From Glandiceps talaboti (Eukaryota; Hemichordata; Enteropneusta; Spengelidae), in assembly GCF_964340395.1 (NCBI RefSeq), contig NC_135555.1:23260225-23324224 (forward strand): a stretch of 64,000 nucleotides of DNA. Reading direction: 5' to 3'. Within the stretch, counting starts at the first letter, position 1. Every line of letters begins with the position of its first letter. Below the pieces are notes generated by a model. It ran no database searches and had not been told where the DNA came from. It saw only the letters and a list, made by a program, of their open reading frames with translations. Made by a program: the position numbers and the translations under genes. Positions 61,325-64,000 of this stretch are shown piece by piece.

Positions 61325-61640
61325 TGTGCCTGTATGTCTGTCTGTCTGTCTGTCTGTCTGACTGTCTGTCTGTCTGTCTGTCTGTCTGTCTTTTTTTTAT
61401 ATATTTTTTTTTATTTCCAAAACAACTGCAAGACAATACAAAGGCAAACAATACATTACAGAGAAAACACAGGACGTACAAACGGAGAGGGGGAGGGTTA
61501 GTTAACCTAATTAAATAAATTAATACATGGGATTAATACTGTCTGTCTGTCTGTCTGCCTGTCTTTCTGTCTGGCTCTCTGTCTGTCTGGCTAGTCTATC
61601 CGTCTTACTGTCTGTCCATCCACCAGTTTGTATGTCCATC
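61256..61640. repeat. (TCTG)n tracts close to the splice acceptor
   Basis: Near-pure TCTG at 61256-61391 and degenerate CTGTCTG at 61540-61640, the second ending about 40 bases before the acceptor of exon 2. The pyrimidine bias overlaps the zone where the branch point and polypyrimidine tract of that exon should lie. Confidence 0.93.
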
Positions 61641-61682
61641 TGTTTATCTGTGATGTATTCAATTTTACTCATATTTCAACAG

Positions 61683-61804
61683 GACCAAACGCTATCGTAT
61701 CGAAAGATCGCCAAGTGAACCTTATGACCCAAAGAATAATTTAACATATTTACTGGACTACATGTTACAAGGTTATGATATGAGGATAAGACCCAATGCA
61801 AATG
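61683..61804 (+). CDS. Second Cys-loop receptor gene, exon 2 (start of extracellular domain)
   Basis: The exon has 122 bases: one base completing the Gly codon of exon 1, forty codons, and one base of the next codon before a perfect donor GTAAGT (61805). It encodes TKRYRIERSPSEPYDPKNNL TYLLDYMLQGYDMRIRPNAN. L-L-D-x-x-L-x-x-Y-D-x-R-I-R-P-N is the signature of the N-terminal helix and first strand in anion-type Cys-loop receptors (glycine, GABA-A, GluCl), and NLT is an N-glycosylation site. The phase 1 end matches the usual exon 2/3 boundary of that family. The following exons lie beyond the window or were not recognised. Confidence 0.9.
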
Positions 61805-64000
61805 GTAAGTTTGATTTAATACAGCGTAAATATATACCTCCATTTTGTGAACAATTTTACTGTTTTTGCTCAATAATTCCTTTCTTCTCTCCCTTCCATA
61901 CGTTTAATAAAATCTTGTCATGGACTAAGGTCTCTAGTCACGTCTTACGATGATAGCGCGTTGTGTTTTCTGTAAGTACAATTAAAGATGTCCTCGGGAT
62001 GTTCATAGTTTCCTCCCGCTACCAGGAAACCGGATATTTCCCATTCAATCTAGCTCATACTTAACGGTCACTTTGTGTTATTTCAAAGAATGAAACGAAA
62101 ACACGTCAAATCAAAACACGTCAAATTGATTGACAAATCCTATTTCTCTCAACGTGCACTTAGTTGTGTACAAACAAATGCCCCCTAGGGAGAAAAGAGG
62201 GTTAAATAACAGAACATTAGGCTAGCCGCGATGGAACTGTGTGACATTTAGTTTAGCAACAGAGTCTTGTTTGTTAAGAATCAAACGCTGCACATTTATA
62301 TAAATTATGTATGCGAATGTATGCACTTTTTTGCCCATTTATTACCATCCATCGTTAATACCATCTAAATATTCCCACTTTTTTTTGAAAAAAACTGTTA
62401 CTAGACTGACAAGCTATCTAATCTTACTCTAACTTATTGACAATTTACAGTTATCTGATTTTACAATTGTTTTAAGAGACAGAGATTATTCGTGGGATTC
62501 AGTACTGTAGATATACTATTCTGAAGGTTTCACAAAACGAACCTGACTATCCCCTAATACAAGGGGTATTTTAAGACAAAGTGCCCCTTTGGCACTTAAG
62601 AGTAGCCTATAATCCCTGAGTGAGAAGTCACCCTGGGTAAATTTGTTCAAACTTTACGATGGAGTATTGTCTCATACCAAATGTACGTAACGTTTAAAGC
62701 TTTATTGCGCGTGGGCAGATATAGTAAAATCTGACATTTAGTAGCTAGTGTTATAAAACTACCTGTTTAGCAAATAGCGCCACGAAATATATACATAGGT
62801 AATGGTCACAGCTATATCATTTACCAACCAATCTGGATAAGGAGAGGATCTCAGTTAAATCAAAATTACATTGATATTTCATACGTTAACCTCGACTAAC
62901 ATGCAGGTTCGAGATTGCTAGAAACTCAATCGAATTACATTTAACTAGAGTATATAGTGGCAATTTATAGATGGACCATGTAAATTTCCGCTACAAAGGC
63001 TATCAACTCGTAAGATAGGTTCACTGTAAAATGTGAATACTGCGAAGTCTTACAGATAATGTTTCTGGAACACTAGAATACCTCAGTAAAAGCTGACGTG
63101 GCTAATGTTTTGAATTTAGGACAGTAGTGCAATGCTGATACTTCAGACCTCAAAGTACGTCTAATATATCGTGTCCTACACCAGTTAATACTGGCATATA
63201 ATATGTAGTACCATTATTAGGGCTCAATTATATTACAAGTGGTTTGGAACGTATATCATACACTTGATACAAAGTCGACATGCTCCTTCGTGTGAATATG
63301 TGTTTTGCAAGACACAGCATTGATCGCAAAAAGAGCAGACAAACTGAACAATGGCATATGCAAGCTGTTCACACCCCTGTAATTCGATATTTCTGGAATT
63401 GCTATATCTCTGACCCGATTCTAAATTCTCACACGGTTTATGCCTCCAATGTCCTATATGCAGGTATTGAAGAAATGTATTTCAGAGTTTATAACATAGT
63501 GTTTGAGTGTCAACTATACCAGTTGTCTAAGTATTCATGAAATTATTAATAAGATGTCGTATGATGAACTTCAACTTCAACTTTGAAATGCACAATTTTA
63601 TCGATCACACAACATTTTGAGAATTTGTAAATATTTGAAGCCACGATTTGACATTTTAATTTCATAATACTCTAAAGCAATGGAATCAATAAAAAATGCC
63701 TAGCACGTGTAGTTCCTGAAACATAAATTACACCATCGACCACTTAGCCAATGTTTGAATGTATCGGATATAAAACAAGCACAATCAAGAACACTTCTCA
63801 TTCAATAAAACCTTATCTGTCAAAGAAGATAAGTCTTTGATGCTGATTAATTTATTTTACTGAATCAAATTATATCTTGAAATACGGTAATGGCAAATCA
63901 TTTGAATTTATAAGAGATTACAAATGTGCTTTCATTACATTTCAAGTCTTCGAACCATCTGTTATCAAGTTGACATATTTACATGTAATTAATACAGTGC
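61805..64000 (+). other. Intron 2 of the second receptor gene (partial)
   Basis: No exon resembling the ~68-base third exon of the family was found. The frame at 63280-63540 shows no Cys-loop pattern. The gene therefore continues beyond the right edge. Confidence 0.6.

Overview
The window is AT-rich, intron-rich and repeat-rich animal nuclear DNA. There is no operon structure, no ribosome-binding sites and no long uninterrupted coding sequence. Split genes with GT/AG splice sites and introns up to about 5.8 kb, together with Penelope-like retroelements (PLEs), LINE 3' fragments, a tRNA-derived SINE, DNA transposons and very abundant (TA)n, (TC)n and (TCTG)n microsatellites, suggest a marine invertebrate. 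The receptor genes look most like vertebrate-type glycine receptors, which hints at a deuterostome. The exact lineage cannot be fixed from sequence alone.

Host genes. Two partial Cys-loop ligand-gated chloride channel genes lie in the same orientation. The first contributes its last three exons (13290-13519, 14603-14761, 15577-15810). They encode pre-M1, M1, M2, M3, the cytoplasmic loop and M4, then the stop codon. The PAR anion-selectivity motif and an M2 segment almost identical to glycine receptor alpha are visible. The second gene contributes a signal-peptide exon (55840-55931) and the next exon (61683-61804), which carries the beginning of the extracellular domain. The reading frames join perfectly, and the gene runs off the right edge. 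The two may be a tandem pair of glycine-receptor-like paralogues about 40 kb apart. Extracellular-domain exons of the first gene were not found in the 13 kb upstream, so they are either very diverged or to the left of the window.

Mobile DNA by region. 2.4-7.0 kb: three copies of one dispersed repeat. 8.3-9.0 kb: a nested (TA)n/PLE-end composite with two inverted hammerhead ribozymes. 10.8-11.2 kb: a SINE. 16.3-17.3 and 24.2-25.0 kb: LINE 3' ends. 31.4-31.7 kb: a possible MITE. 34.1-35.0 kb: a decayed PLE with a 3' hammerhead. 38.9-40.3 kb: a (TA)n-flanked foldback, then a PLE with inverted arms, each arm carrying a canonical hammerhead. 43.1-45.4 kb: a 2.2 kb Harbinger-like DNA transposon with TAA target duplication, containing a Mutator-like foldback with a 9 bp duplication and one probable terminal coding exon. 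46.9-47.7 kb: another PLE end and foldback. 58.3-59.2 kb: a degenerate ~145 bp tandem array inside the intron of the second receptor gene.

The most unusual system is the set of PLE terminal sequences. The same ~60 bp terminal box next to (TA)n appears at 8.7, 39.1, 44.8 and 47.5 kb. In three of those places it is fused to a perfect or near-perfect hairpin. Hammerhead ribozyme motifs with compensatory changes in stems I and III occur on both strands in at least six intact or near-intact copies.
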